This document shows, in pieces, positions 31,101 to 39,232 of a stretch of DNA of 64,000 bases. How positions within the stretch are numbered: the first letter of the stretch is position 1; each line of letters opens with the position of its first letter. The translations under genes and the position numbers were made by a program. Source of the stretch: Enhygromyxa salina (GTDB lineage: Bacteria > Myxococcota_A > Polyangia > Nannocystales > Nannocystaceae). The stretch covers positions 62,001-126,000 of the forward strand of contig NZ_JMCC02000002.1 in the NCBI RefSeq assembly GCF_000737335.2, in the 5' to 3' direction. The notes under the pieces are model-generated. The model ran no database searches. It was given only the letters and a program-made list of their open reading frames with translations, and was not told the origin of the DNA.

Positions 31101-34100
31101 GAGCGCCTCCCAGACGACCTCCAGGAACAGGCGCGCCTGCGGATCGATCAGGCCGGCATCTCGTGGCGTGATGTTGAAAAGGCGCGGATCAAACTCGTCG
31201 ACCCCGCGGATGAAGCCACCCCAGCGGGCGTAGATCTGCTCGGCGTCCGGATCAGGGTTGAACAGGCGCTCGTACTCGAAGCGGTCGGGGGGAATCTGCG
31301 TGATGCAGTCACGCCCCGATTCGAGCGCGCGCCAGAACTCCTCGAGGTCGTCCGCGCCGGGATAGCGCCCCGCCAAGCCGATGATCGCCACGCCATCGTC
31401 AATGGGCTCGACGCTCGCACGCGTCCGACCCTCGGGGGCGCGGCGCGGTGCCGGGGGCTCGGCGGCCGCGACCGGGGGCGCCGCGTCGACGGCCGCGACC
31501 GGAGGCACCGGCGAGGGGATCGCGGGGGCTCCGAGCGCGGCGACCCGGGCTCCGTGGGCCTCGACGAAGTAGGCCGCGAGCTCCCGAACGTTGCGGTACT
31601 CGAAGAACAGCGTCTTCGACAGCCGACCAAAGCGCTGCTCGAGCCGACGGTTGAGGTCCACGATCATGATCGATGAGATCCCGTAGGCCTCGAACTCTCG
31701 CGTCGCTTCGACCTCCGCAGCGGCGAGGCCGACCGCCTCGGCCACGATCTCGCGGAGGATGGTCTCGGCCTGGGTTTGGCGCGCGCGCGGAGCCTGGCTC
31801 GCGGTCGTCGAGGCAGGTGCAGGCATGGCATCCGCAGCGTGATCGGCCTTGCGAATTCGACGCAGCGATATGCCCGTGGCCCGGGCGACGACGCGCCCGT
31901 CGAGTCGCGCGATCGCGGCCTCGAATTTACGCATGCCATCGCCGCCGGCTTGCGGTCGGCAGTGGACATAGCAAGCACTTGGCAAGGGCCCGTCGAACTC
32001 GATCACGTCAATGCCGACGGGGATGTATTGACTGCCATCCGATCCGTGGGGCTTGTTGAGCAGCAACGCCGCCTGCAGCACACCTGTGAGCATGGTCGGA
32101 TGCAGCGTGTAGTCCGGCGCGGTGCTGGCGAGCGAGGGCGGGAGCTCGAGGCGGGCGAGGGCTTCGCCTGGGCCGAGGTGCAGCTCGACCAGCGGCATGA
32201 TGCTGGGTCCGATGTGTAGGCCCTCGTCGATGATCTGGGGATAGACCTCGTCGGGCGCACGCCGGTCGCTACAGCGCTGGCGAATCGCCGCGAGGTCGAG
32301 GTCGCCCAGCCCGTCCTCGCTGAGCTCGCCGAACTCGCCGAGCTCGAGCTCGCCGACGGCGTGGATTGTCCGCTGGCCTGCGCGAGTCCGAGCGATCTCG
32401 TAGCCGAGCGCCGGCTCGCCCCCGACGAGCGAAATCTCGATCTCGATCGGCGCGTCGGCCGACGACAGCTTCTCGATCCACAGGTTGTTGATCGCGCGCC
32501 GGGGCAGGCGGCCGTGCTCGAGCGCTGCCGCCTGGACGGCCAGCTCGACGAAGCAGGCCCCCGGCAGATTGAACTGGCCATCGACGACGTGGTCGCGCAT
32601 GAAGAACACCTCGTTGTGCAGGCGCTTGCGGAACCGCGCCGTGCCGTCGGCACCGGCATCGGCATCGGCATGGCGGCCGTCGATCAGCGCCGCCGCGCGG
32701 GGTTCAGAGATCGCAGGCTTCCGCTGCGCGAGGTAGGCGACGAGCGAGGGCACGGTCGCGTACTCGAAGAAGATCGAGGGCTTGATCTCGAGCCCGAGCT
32801 CGCTGCTGAGTCGGTCGGCGAAGCGGATCATGCCGAGCGAGTCGAGGCCGAGCTCACTCAGGGTTGGCGCCCCGCGTCCGTGTCCGCGAGCCGGCGCAGC
32901 TTCACGGTCGACGAGCGCGGCGAGCATCCGGTCGATCCGCCCAGACAGACTCGAGCTCGAGGTCGAGGTTTCGTCGACCTCGACGACGGCGCTCGCCGCC
33001 GCGATCCGCAGGTGCGCTTCGATCTTGTCGCGATCGCCTTCGATCGGCGCGTAGTGGGGCGATGAACCGGCGTCACACGTGAGCCTGGCGAACAGCTCGA
33101 CGCCGACCGCCGTGGCCATTGGGTGCATGCCAAACTCGGTCCACAGGTGCTCGCGCTCCTCCGGCGCGACTGTGATCCCACCCTTGGCCCACAGCGGCCA
33201 GTTGATCGCCAGCGTGGCGCCGCGACGACGCCCGGCCTCGCGCAGGAGCTCGCGCTGCGCGGCGAAGTGGTCGAGGAAGGCGTTCGCCGCCGCGTAGTCA
33301 CACTGGCCCTGGTTGGGCATCAGCGACGCGACTGACGAGAACAACACGAACAGCCCGAGCGGGTGGTCCGTGCTCGCGGCGTCGAGGTTCAAGGCGCCGG
33401 CGACCTTCGGTGCGAGGACCCGATCGAGCGACTCGGGGCGCTTGCGAAGCACGAACGCGTCCTCGATCAGCCCCGCGGCGTGAATGATGCCGTCGAGCTG
33501 GAGATCGCGGCGCCCGAGCTCGGCGAATACCGCCTCGACCTGCGCGCGCTCGCTGACGTCGGCCTGCATGTAGATCGCGTCGCCGCCCGCGGCCGAGAGG
33601 CTCTCGAGCCGCGCCCGGATGTCCGCGGTCATCGGCGAGCGTCCGAGCAGCACCAAGCTGGCGGCGTGGTCGCGGGCGAGGTGTTGGGCGACTGCCAGGC
33701 CCAGCGCCCCCATCCCCCCGCTAATCAGATAGCGACCGTGCTCACGAATCATTGATTGTGTCTCTGTGTAGGCGCGCGGCGTCGGCACCTCGACCATCTC
33801 TCGGACCAAGCGCCGGCCACCGCGGTGCTCGACCTCGGCCATCGCCGCCTCGGCGTAGTGGCCCAGCTCGGCGCGCAGGACCGCGTCCTCCGTGTCTAGG
33901 TCGCAGGCGATCGCGACGAGCTGGATCTGCGGGTTCTCGCGCGCGAGCGTGCGTGCGAAGCCGCCGACCATGGCGTGGACGCCGTCCGCCAGGCCGCGCG
34001 CATGATTGCGCAGATGCAGCACGCGTACGCTCGGCAGCTTCGCGCGAACCAGGGCGCGGCACAGGTACAGCAACGAGTGCAGATGATCCGCGCCGACGTT

Positions 34101-36587
34101 GTCCTCCCCGCGCGCGTCGAGCACGACCGTGTCGGGCAAGCGACGGACGCGGGCCAAGTCTTCGAACAGGGCGTCGACGTCACCCTCGCAGGTCAAGTCG
34201 AGCTCGAAGCGGTCGGCCTCCAGGCGCGTGGATCGGGCCGCGCTCTTGCGCAGCGGACAGGCCCGGGTCAGCCGCGCGGCAGCTCGCTCGAGTCCGCGCG
34301 CGAGCCCGTCGTCCGGCGAGATCAGCAGCAGCTCTTCGGGGGTCTCGCAGTGGATGCGCAGCGGTGCCGGTACGCGGCGCGAGGTGTAGCCGTAGATGGG
34401 TCGGGAGGGGTCGGGCTCGCGAGCGGGTCGCGTCGTCGCCAAGGCTCGTTTGACGAACCCGTTGAACGCCGCGATGACGTTCCCCGCTTCGGTGCACAGG
34501 CGCATGTTGAATCGCGGCTCGCCCTTGGCGCTCGGGTCTCGACGCACGTAGGCGTAGGCGACCCTTGGGAGCTCGCGGTGCACTTGCAGCGCGTCGAGGC
34601 TGTACGGGACGCGTTGCTCGCGGGGCTCGCCGCCATCGAGGAGCTCGAGCGCGACGACGCTCTGCATCACCCCATCGAGCAGCGACGGCTCCCAGCGCGC
34701 CGGGCCCCCAACCTCGACGCTTGGACCGCCAACGAGCTCGCACAGCAGCTCCCCTTCGGCGTGGACGCACGACGTGATCACCCGAAAGCGCGGGCCGTAG
34801 TCCAGGCCGTAGGCGGCGAACCGACGGTAGAGCTCGCGCGGGTCCTGACGTCGCTGGCAACGCTCGCGAACGCCGGCCAGGTCCAGGACCTCGGGGCTCC
34901 GCTCAACGCCAGCGCCCAAGGTGGGCGTGGCCGTCACGTGGGCCGTTGCTTCGTGGACCAGCGTCACGTCATCACCGGTCTGCGCCGGCTGCAGCTCGAG
35001 CTCGACGCGCGCGTCGGCGACCGGTCGAAGCGGACGCATCCAGTAGACGTGCGCGAGCCCGGTCACGGCCTCGCCGCGCTGCGCCTCCACGAGCGCTCGA
35101 ATGGCCTCGAGCAACGCGACGCCCGGCAACATCGGGGAGCCGGCGACGACGTGGTCGCTCAACACCGGGTCCGACGGGCGAAGCACCAGCACATCCCGCG
35201 GCCCGGGCTCGCGCGGCGGCTCGAACCAACAGCGGCGGCGCTCGAACGCGTGGGCCGGCAGCGAGACGCGCCGCCCAGGTGCTGGCGCGGGCCCCTCTTC
35301 TACGATCACGTGGGCGTTGACCCCACCCATTCCGAACGCGCTGAGCCCCGCTCGCCTGGGGCCGGCCGACTCCCACGCGCGGGTCTCGTCGAGGATGAAG
35401 AACGGCCCGTCGTCGAGCTCGATGAAAGGGTTGAGCTCGCGAAAGTGAAGCAACCCGGGCAGGGTCCGGTGCTCGAGACACAAGAGCAGCTTGATCAGGC
35501 CCGCGATGCCGGCCGCGCTCTCGAGGTGCCCAATGTTTGTCTTCACCGTTCCGATCCCGCACCAGGGCCTTGCCTTGGTCTGTTCGGCGTCGGCGAAGGC
35601 CTTTCGAAGCGCACGGATCTCGACCGGATCCCCGAGCGGGGTACCGGTCCCGTGCGCCTCGATGAAGGTGATCGACGCGGGGTCGACGTCCGCGTCTGCG
35701 AGCGCCTGCCGGATCACCTCGGCCTGTGCATCGACGCTGGGCGTTGTCAGGGAATTGGCTCGACCGCCATGGTTGACCGCGGAGCCGCGGATCACTCCGA
35801 TGATCCGGTCGCCGTCCTCGCGCGCGCGGGCGAGGGGCTTGAGGAACACGAAGCCAACACCCTCACCCCGAACGTAGCCGTCGGCGCCGCGATCGAAGCT
35901 CCGGCAGCGCCCGCGCGGTGAGAGCATGCCGGACTGCGCGTGAGAGATATACATCGTCGACGACAGCAACGCGTTCACGCCACCCACGAGGGCCGCCTCG
36001 CACTCGCCGAGCCGAATGTCGCGGATCGCGTGGTCGAGCGCCACGAGAGCACTCGAGCACGCTGTATCAATGACTTCGCTCTTGCCCCGCAGATCGAGCA
36101 GATACGAGATGCGATTGGCGATGATCGAGTGGACCGTTCCGGTCGAGATCGCCGCGGGGATAGGCGCTTTTCGCTCCCTCATTAATTCGGAATAGTCGTT
36201 CTTGGACACGCCGACGTAGACGCCGATCCTTTGGCCCGCCAGCTGAGCGGCTGGATAGCCGGCGTCCTCGATCGTGTGCCAGGCGCACTCTAGCGCCAGA
36301 CGTTGCTGTGGGTCGATGAACGCTGCCTGCTTGGGTGCCATCCCGAAAAACAGCGGATCGAAGTGTTCGATCCCGTCGATGAACCCGCCCCAGCGGCTAT
36401 TGGTCTTGCCCGGATCGCTGTCGGGGTCGCCGTAGACCTCCCGCCAGTCCCAGCGGCTCGCCGGGATCTCGCGGATGCAATCTCGTCCGCCGACGATCTG
36501 AGCCCAGAATTCCCTGGCGTGGGTCGAGCCTGGGAATCGACAGGCCAGACCAATAACCGCAATTGGCGCGATATCATAACGTTTCAT
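22173..36587 (-). CDS. Trans-AT type I polyketide synthase, single-protein assembly line with release domain
   Basis: A 4,804-residue synthase without AT domains. Order and key residues: KS1 (~6-430, C177 in DTACSSAL); DH1 (~455-735, H479, D638); KR1 (~740-1190, ISGGMGALG, Y1098); ACP1 (S1250); DH2 (~1310-1560, H1333, but Thr 1501 at the catalytic Asp position); ACP2 (S1639 in GISSI); KS2 (C1901, DTACSGSL); DH3 (H2376, D2534); KR2 (ITGGLGGLG, Y2970); ACP3 (S3139); KS3 (C3397, but ASLGH instead of NIGH); KS4 (C3974, DAACSSSL, NIGH); ACP4 (S4450); alpha/beta hydrolase release domain (GWSLGGF S4635, D4755, GGLHF H4783). It begins with a KS, so the starter must come from elsewhere. Two DH-KR modules predict two reductive steps; KS3-KS4 lacks a carrier between them. 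ATG 36587 is preceded by AAAGG. Confidence 0.95.
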   Translation of the reverse strand: MKRYDIAPIAVIGLACRFPGSTHAREFWAQIVGGRDCIREIPASRWDWREVYGDPDSDPGKTNSRWGGFIDGIEHFDPLFFGMAPKQAAFIDPQQRLALECAWHTIEDAGYPAAQLAGQRIGVYVGVSKNDYSELMRERKAPIPAAISTGTVHSIIANRISYLLDLRGKSEVIDTACSSALVALDHAIRDIRLGECEAALVGGVNALLSSTMYISHAQSGMLSPRGRCRSFDRGADGYVRGEGVGFVFLKPLARAREDGDRIIGVIRGSAVNHGGRANSLTTPSVDAQAEVIRQALADADVDPASITFIEAHGTGTPLGDPVEIRALRKAFADAEQTKARPWCGIGTVKTNIGHLESAAGIAGLIKLLLCLEHRTLPGLLHFRELNPFIELDDGPFFILDETRAWESAGPRRAGLSAFGMGGVNAHVIVEEGPAPAPGRRVSLPAHAFERRRCWFEPPREPGPRDVLVLRPSDPVLSDHVVAGSPMLPGVALLEAIRALVEAQRGEAVTGLAHVYWMRPLRPVADARVELELQPAQTGDDVTLVHEATAHVTATPTLGAGVERSPEVLDLAGVRERCQRRQDPRELYRRFAAYGLDYGPRFRVITSCVHAEGELLCELVGGPSVEVGGPARWEPSLLDGVMQSVVALELLDGGEPREQRVPYSLDALQVHRELPRVAYAYVRRDPSAKGEPRFNMRLCTEAGNVIAAFNGFVKRALATTRPAREPDPSRPIYGYTSRRVPAPLRIHCETPEELLLISPDDGLARGLERAAARLTRACPLRKSAARSTRLEADRFELDLTCEGDVDALFEDLARVRRLPDTVVLDARGEDNVGADHLHSLLYLCRALVRAKLPSVRVLHLRNHARGLADGVHAMVGGFARTLARENPQIQLVAIACDLDTEDAVLRAELGHYAEAAMAEVEHRGGRRLVREMVEVPTPRAYTETQSMIREHGRYLISGGMGALGLAVAQHLARDHAASLVLLGRSPMTADIRARLESLSAAGGDAIYMQADVSERAQVEAVFAELGRRDLQLDGIIHAAGLIEDAFVLRKRPESLDRVLAPKVAGALNLDAASTDHPLGLFVLFSSVASLMPNQGQCDYAAANAFLDHFAAQRELLREAGRRRGATLAINWPLWAKGGITVAPEEREHLWTEFGMHPMATAVGVELFARLTCDAGSSPHYAPIEGDRDKIEAHLRIAAASAVVEVDETSTSSSSLSGRIDRMLAALVDREAAPARGHGRGAPTLSELGLDSLGMIRFADRLSSELGLEIKPSIFFEYATVPSLVAYLAQRKPAISEPRAAALIDGRHADADAGADGTARFRKRLHNEVFFMRDHVVDGQFNLPGACFVELAVQAAALEHGRLPRRAINNLWIEKLSSADAPIEIEISLVGGEPALGYEIARTRAGQRTIHAVGELELGEFGELSEDGLGDLDLAAIRQRCSDRRAPDEVYPQIIDEGLHIGPSIMPLVELHLGPGEALARLELPPSLASTAPDYTLHPTMLTGVLQAALLLNKPHGSDGSQYIPVGIDVIEFDGPLPSACYVHCRPQAGGDGMRKFEAAIARLDGRVVARATGISLRRIRKADHAADAMPAPASTTASQAPRARQTQAETILREIVAEAVGLAAAEVEATREFEAYGISSIMIVDLNRRLEQRFGRLSKTLFFEYRNVRELAAYFVEAHGARVAALGAPAIPSPVPPVAAVDAAPPVAAAEPPAPRRAPEGRTRASVEPIDDGVAIIGLAGRYPGADDLEEFWRALESGRDCITQIPPDRFEYERLFNPDPDAEQIYARWGGFIRGVDEFDPRLFNITPRDAGLIDPQARLFLEVVWEALEDAGHTPASLTARSRRIGVFVGALWQPYVNLGVERSEHGQAIAPSGLLYNIPNRVSYFFDWTGPSLAIDTACSGSLTALHYAVSSLLRGEVDGAVVGGVNLSLSSSKYLFLSQNRFLSSDGRCRSFGEGGDGYVPGEGVGAVLLKRLADARADGDRIDAIIRSTSVNHGGRTSGYTVPNPNQQAELITEALAAAQLDAGAVSYVEAHGTGTSLGDPIEITGLAKAFERATTDAPTERACAIGSVKSNIGHLEAAAGIAGLTKLVLQLRHGVLVPSLHAERLNPNLELERTPFRVQRRREAWVRPREEAEGAHELPRVALLSSFGAGGSNAHAVVSEPEAVDNAATTPAEFPAGLARVFVLSARGPEQLQRQAHRLADALAGQPADKRYSLAQIASTLQTGRTAQTQRAAVVVDDFDALVVSLRALGAGEAQDDVFVGATGTTSMFDADLLQQMAGRWLERGQVRELARAWVEGLDLDWRSFAGQRPQPVSLPTYPFERLRCWLPALPADIPGSPRTLHPLVHENVSSVDRCAFRSQLSSAEFIFADHHIRGRAVLPAVVQLEMVRHAVELAGARVGSFRRVLLIRPITAEGPTCEIEVGLERAGAELNFELSSGTGEDRIVYTAGQIAADAGESAPGIDTAALEARYGQSLSGERFYASLRDRGVDLGPGLRNIQEVWRDDRSALARISTPAGMSLERAAWTQRDAVLQLAGMLSPEGGSFIPFEIARVELFGPAVANGWVHVTTEKQTARSRRLAGVITDNAGRVITRVLGIVTRDASVSLDTDRAPASSTRPAAPPRPDDHPRQVVYAVPTWIDRQHGSAVHEGSVARLLTCGLGSRVDLRTQLGAVELLPASWEQERSTNTHRLDLFDDLTRVALAAVEDQLRRELEASAAERRGLVVTLADGLAPVAEALAALLRSVSLEHPSLRGKVVLLAPEALESGLVGRVEAELTHLEALEVRLEGATGRLVRGWNERVPSPAASPSSPVLRAGGRYWITGGLGGLGRLLARHAAARQPGVRLLLSGRSEPRPEDRAFLHELRKLGAEVEYLRADVRELVDCEAAVARARARFGGLDGIVHAAGVLRDGFFATRDRQAAQEVLAPKLRGVVNLEQATQAEALEFMILFGSFAAVAGNPGQTDYAAANAFMAGFAAQRHRLELAGLRSGRCVCVHWPLWSDCGMTMSEAASASLEARTGFGPLPAELGLEAFDRALEFDGPELLVGYGDLEAMRTRTLRTAAAAQPYTGGSAPAPGQESQREPTRGLPPRTASAVKVDEALATELREVLSELTQIPAGEIEARLSFGELGLDSVALVRLAKLLGARFGLELMPTLFFEYPTLASLEAHLIDAYGQHFAAHFADAALPALDAVTPRAEPAPPVTSATSEPLESTTQAEVSPADIAVIGMSGRFADAKDVDELWANLVSGREHIREIPVERFDVRPYYNPDAEPGADAIYCPWGSFITDAEGFDAGFFEVGPREATWMDPQLRLVLQSAYHTAEDAGVAGGLHGTDTGVFVGACFHDYRERLQAADVEIDPHYLTGIAATSLANRVSFCFDLRGPSLPFDTACSSALFALDAACKALRAADCGMALVAGVNLILSPTRHRYFSSLGALSRTGRCHSFDAAADGYVPGEAVVSVLLKPLSQAIADGDRIHGVIKATAVRHSGRTATLTAPSVDGEVNVLLAAWRDANIDPATLSYIEAHGTGTALGDPIEVRALQKAFAQAGAPAQRCTLGSAKASLGHTEGAAGLVGVVKVLLQMRARELPVMPGFQTLNPRIDLSDGTLRINTAREPWLSEHGLRRAGVSSFGFTGAFAHVVLEEYVDVGPRAPADPASRPLAFPLAAKTLEVLRQRAGALAEHLSEHPSLSTHDLAHTLARREPLAQRVVFHARDLPELRRELEHFADGATAASGRGIEWPREPSHPHARLLSLPGYPFATTRFTVEAKSQARAGRLRDSAVSDSGLAAAGEDSIAIVGLSGRFPMARDLVELFDRLADGVDCISTIPGDRWDPAAHRHDSKHGRSEARWGGFLDRIDTFDYERFQLSFRDAALIHPEERLLLEEAWSCFESAALDPLKWTENTGPDGGAEIGVYVGASFHDYPLVIADLNRKTGAKLPCSTQTFSYANRLSHFYNLRGPSVVMDAACSSSLYAIYAAYQALRRGDCRMALAGGANLNLHPSKYAFLNDRNFLATDGRCRAFAEGGDGYVPGEGVGLVLLAPLSEALRDGLPVLAVIRGGAAGNDGRTHGFTVPNPNAQRDTIVAALRDAGVDAQTVTCVECHGTGTSLGDPIEVAALRDAFGPGPTDSPSCALSSIKSNIGHLEAAAGISQVAKMVLQLGHRSLFPNLTHGEGPNPILDLASGRFHVETRRRDWTTPEGVELRRAGISSFGAGGTNVHLVVEQAPPREHPPIDPAREYAVVLSADTEDELRRVVEGMRTFLTSPSWSRFNARLSVRDVAGTLQTGRAHRVHRLAVLCGESIPELIRRLRDSAEFLAGRLGGAAPSYLLRGDANARPAGATVDAGSPRELAERWVAGARVEWAAIAGSFVRLYLPSARARPTRVTALSLAGDDRGAVERAPSSRSPAAELDTGRRIEAALRQVLGVLPPSFNQDMDFAELGIDSILSTQIHTALAPSFPQLEAYALFEYPSVAQLRAHLEGAAAPNDPEPVELRESGAIAALEFGQERTPIREYLRAHASSSSSAAAMSVHAVDVGDGRTLEAVVCGDGPPVVLLPPFNSTAIIWIQQLLHLSDDYQLIVPHYPGIDGSDWDDRVESLDDVADAVARSFAQLQRDGIVTRSRAQWVGWSLGGFIAQILATRHAALVERLVLISTTTISWSSDEYQVSPEVFSRLCAAEFHAGFDKLPEFIRQHPQVRALEARGQLEKFVVGSVDRRVINRYFRMIARFRHSDAARSITQPTCLISGENDELMPAKFARRLSREIQGSEYHEVPGGLHFLSLFCFEAINEKLRSWLKSS

Positions 36588-36768
36588 GTCGTACCTTTGG
36601 ATGAGCTACACCGAAGATTAAAAACTACTCGCCTCCGCACCGTGAGCCGCCGGGTAGCGCTGCGCACTCTGACACGGAGCGATTCTGGCAACGGGTCGAG
36701 TCCGCACCATCCTTGGCGCTGGACTCGACCCGTTGGCCCCACGGCCGGCGCGAGACGACCGTGCCCGC

Positions 36769-37977
36769 TTACGAGATCCCGCTTGCAGCACAAAACCGTG
36801 CTGCCGGCGACTGCCCCGTGCGTGAGGGCAATTCCACGACGAACGTACCCCTGCAATAGGGGACAGCGCTCCATGTCTCTGACGAGAGCTCGAGATCAAC
36901 CAAGTGGCGATCACCATCACGACGCTTCCCTGTCACCCGACCGGTGGTGCGGCTAATCTCGCCAAAAAGAAGCGCCGAGTGAATTTTCATGTCGGCCTCG
37001 CAGATAAAGCCTAGATCAGACATCCAATTTGATACAGCCTGACACATGATCTGCTCGAGTTGAGTCCCGAACGCCATGGAGTGCCGGAGCCCGCGGCTTT
37101 GCGCGATCCACTCCTCAAAGTGGATGTCCACCAGATGCCGCGGCGCTCCAGTCTCGGGATCGCGGGGGAACTGGGCCATCGCGGGCTCGATCTCCCGCCA
37201 CTTCAACGCGCCAGCCGTTGTCACCCCAATTGCACCTGCGAAGGTCACGGCGTCGCTCATGTCGTACGGGCCGAACAGCAGCTCCGGCACGACGTCACCG
37301 ATCTCGACGTCCTCCCAGTAGCGCGGCTCCGCCCCCCGGCGCGCGTCCCCGCGGAGCACGCGTCGGTAGCTCGCGCGGACCTGCGCGAGCTCTTCCTCGG
37401 AAAACCGACGTCGCTTGCGCTGAGCAAAGTCCAGCGCAGCCGCGACATCTTCGCCAGGATCTTTTGGAAAGATCATTGCAATCCGGCAGTGTGCCGACGC
37501 GGCCATCCGATCAACCTGGTTGATGTAGACGCGCTCAGACTGATTGATGAACAGACGATAGGGCTTTTCGGGGCGGGTTTTTTCCGCGATGCCATGCCAG
37601 ATGTCGTCCGAGCGTATCACGTCCCCAGGCCGAAACGGCTCAAAGTACCGACGGAGCACGCCTCCTTGCATCGCGACCATGCCTGGCACAGGCGGAGGTC
37701 GCGGGACAGAGCCACACTCCGAGAGCGCGGCCTCGAAGACTGGAGGCGCAATATTCGTCCCCCAGGGCGACGTCGCGCCATAGGCGTCGTCGCTCCACAG
37801 CGGGTTCGGGTCTCCCGATGCTCGCGCGGCCGCGCGAATCAGGTCTGGCGTGACGTGGGACGCGTTTGTCGCAAACCTGTACGGACTATCGGGGAACAGG
37901 GGAGCCGGCGCCCTCATCCCAATCTTGGAATTGGCATCTGACACCCAGGCGTCAATCTGCTGCAACCAACTACGCAA
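36769..37977 (-). CDS. Double hot-dog MaoC/FAS1-like dehydratase
   Basis: A 402-residue protein with two hot-dog folds. The N-terminal half matches the FAS1-like/MaoC N-terminal dehydratase domain (TPDLIRAAARASGDPNPLWS, then SPWGTNIAPPVFE). The C-terminal half matches a MaoC-type domain (YWEDVEIGDVVPELLFGPYD, DAVTFAGAIGV). Such proteins hydrate or dehydrate acyl-CoA or acyl-ACP thioesters. The likely start is TTG 37977, eight bases after GGAGG at 37990-37986; TTG 37983 is the other choice. The gene lies upstream of the PKS in the same direction with a 181-bp gap. It could supply an unsaturated starter or act on a carrier-bound intermediate; that role is inference. Confidence 0.75.
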   Translation of the reverse strand: MRSWLQQIDAWVSDANSKIGMRAPAPLFPDSPYRFATNASHVTPDLIRAAARASGDPNPLWSDDAYGATSPWGTNIAPPVFEAALSECGSVPRPPPVPGMVAMQGGVLRRYFEPFRPGDVIRSDDIWHGIAEKTRPEKPYRLFINQSERVYINQVDRMAASAHCRIAMIFPKDPGEDVAAALDFAQRKRRRFSEEELAQVRASYRRVLRGDARRGAEPRYWEDVEIGDVVPELLFGPYDMSDAVTFAGAIGVTTAGALKWREIEPAMAQFPRDPETGAPRHLVDIHFEEWIAQSRGLRHSMAFGTQLEQIMCQAVSNWMSDLGFICEADMKIHSALLFGEISRTTGRVTGKRRDGDRHLVDLELSSETWSAVPYCRGTFVVELPSRTGQSPAARFCAASGIS

Positions 37978-38074
37978 GGACAACCCCTCCAGGGTTCAGG
38001 CCAATTGCAATGTGCATTTTCCTCAGCATGACGATTCTCTTCTGTTCGCTGGCTCGTGCGCGACTGGATGGAGC

Positions 38075-38821
38075 CTACGGCTTCTCGAGCCCGACACCAT
38101 CGATCGCAGCGAGCAGGCTGTCCGTCGCCGGCCGAACCTTGTAGTCCTTGTCGGCGTGCGCCCAGCGCACAGCCCCTTGGCTGTCAATCAAGAACATCGA
38201 GGGGATCGCTATCGTGTGATGCGTGCGACCCGAGGCTGCCTCGAGATTAATGCCGAAGCCACGCAGCTTCTCCAGCTCCGGTTGCGAGACCTCGTGCGTC
38301 ACGCGATACGCCTGATGGGCGTCGAGGTCCGGGTCGGACAAGACTGGAAAGGGAATGGTGTAAGTCGCCTTGGTCTTCGCTGACTCGTCGGCACGGTCGA
38401 CGCTGATCGCGGCGATTGTGATACCTCGCTCTTGAAACTTGGGGTATGCCTTGGTCAGCTGGTGAATTTGTGAGTTGCAGAATGGACACCACCCGCCCCG
38501 ATAGAACACCACTAACGTTGGCTTGCTGCCAACGACGTCGAGCAGCTGCATGGGCTTGCCCTCGAAGTCGAGGATCTTCGCGTCGGGGGCCGGCTGTCCG
38601 ACCGCAACGCCGACGCCTTCGGGCAGGGTGCCAAGGGATGTGTCGGCGGTCGGGGTTGGTTCCATCTTCATGGTTGGCTTCGCTTGGTCGAGAGGGGCTT
38701 CATCGCTCACCTGTGGATCGCGCTCGGCTTGGGCCTGCGGCGAAGGCTTGGAGCAGCCGGTGCTGACAACGAGCGAGCTGAAGGTGAGGATCGCTAGAAT
38801 GTTGAGTGGTGGAGCTGACAT
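38075..38821 (-). CDS. AhpC/TSA-type redoxin lipoprotein
   Basis: A 248-residue exported protein: signal MSAPPLNILAILTFSSL, lipobox STGC, a ~50-residue linker, then a thioredoxin-fold redoxin domain (residues ~75-240). The active site is VVFYRGGWCPFCNSQ, with the peroxidatic-type first Cys and a CxxC arrangement, followed by ITIAAISVDRADES and PFPVLSDPDLDAHQAY. It should reduce peroxides or exchange disulfides in the envelope. Homologues carry the same RGGWCP(Y/F)C motif. No operon partner: the next minus-strand gene upstream begins about 900 nt away. Confidence 0.85.
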   Translation of the reverse strand: MSAPPLNILAILTFSSLVVSTGCSKPSPQAQAERDPQVSDEAPLDQAKPTMKMEPTPTADTSLGTLPEGVGVAVGQPAPDAKILDFEGKPMQLLDVVGSKPTLVVFYRGGWCPFCNSQIHQLTKAYPKFQERGITIAAISVDRADESAKTKATYTIPFPVLSDPDLDAHQAYRVTHEVSQPELEKLRGFGINLEAASGRTHHTIAIPSMFLIDSQGAVRWAHADKDYKVRPATDSLLAAIDGVGLEKP

Positions 38822-39232
38822 GTCTGGAGTTGGGTCGACGGGTGAATTGGCAGCGACCGCTACGGGGAGCAGGAGCTATAGTTACGGTTGACCAGCTTGC
38901 GGCAGAACAACAGGAGGCGGAGGCTCGAACAAGCCGTTGGTTTCGGGGTCTCTCGATCAATCACGTGCGTTGTTCGCTCCTTCGCATGGCGCACGCGGAT
39001 CGGCGCGGGGCATGCGAGACTCGAGCCCAACGGCACGGTTCCCCGTGACGTTACCGGCTGGGTCGTCGGTTGCTGGGCGTGTCGTCGACAACCCGCACGT
39101 CCCCTCGCCACACGCCTCCTCGACGCCCAAATCATCGACCTCGAGCGCGACTGTCGACCGAGCGGGCAGCCCCGCCACCTGCAGCCCTGGCTCGCCTCGG
39201 TCTGGCGAAGACCCGCTGATTGAAGGCGACGC
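38822..39232. other. Intergenic region, no gene supported
   Basis: No frame here has both a sensible start and a recognisable product. A minus-strand frame (38957-39178) has protein-like composition (TVALEVDDLGVEEACGEG) but no signal, family or ribosome-binding site. Confidence 0.5.

Noticed and set aside
28629..31676. A 1,015-codon plus-strand open frame within the PKS region
   Set aside because: Antisense shadow of KS2-DH3-KR2; the minus strand holds unambiguous PKS motifs. The same holds for the 760-codon frame at 22380-24662.
23200..36587. KS-DH repeats considered as recombination hot spots
   Set aside because: The KS domains differ clearly at DNA level; no long identical stretches were noticed by eye, so no claim is made.
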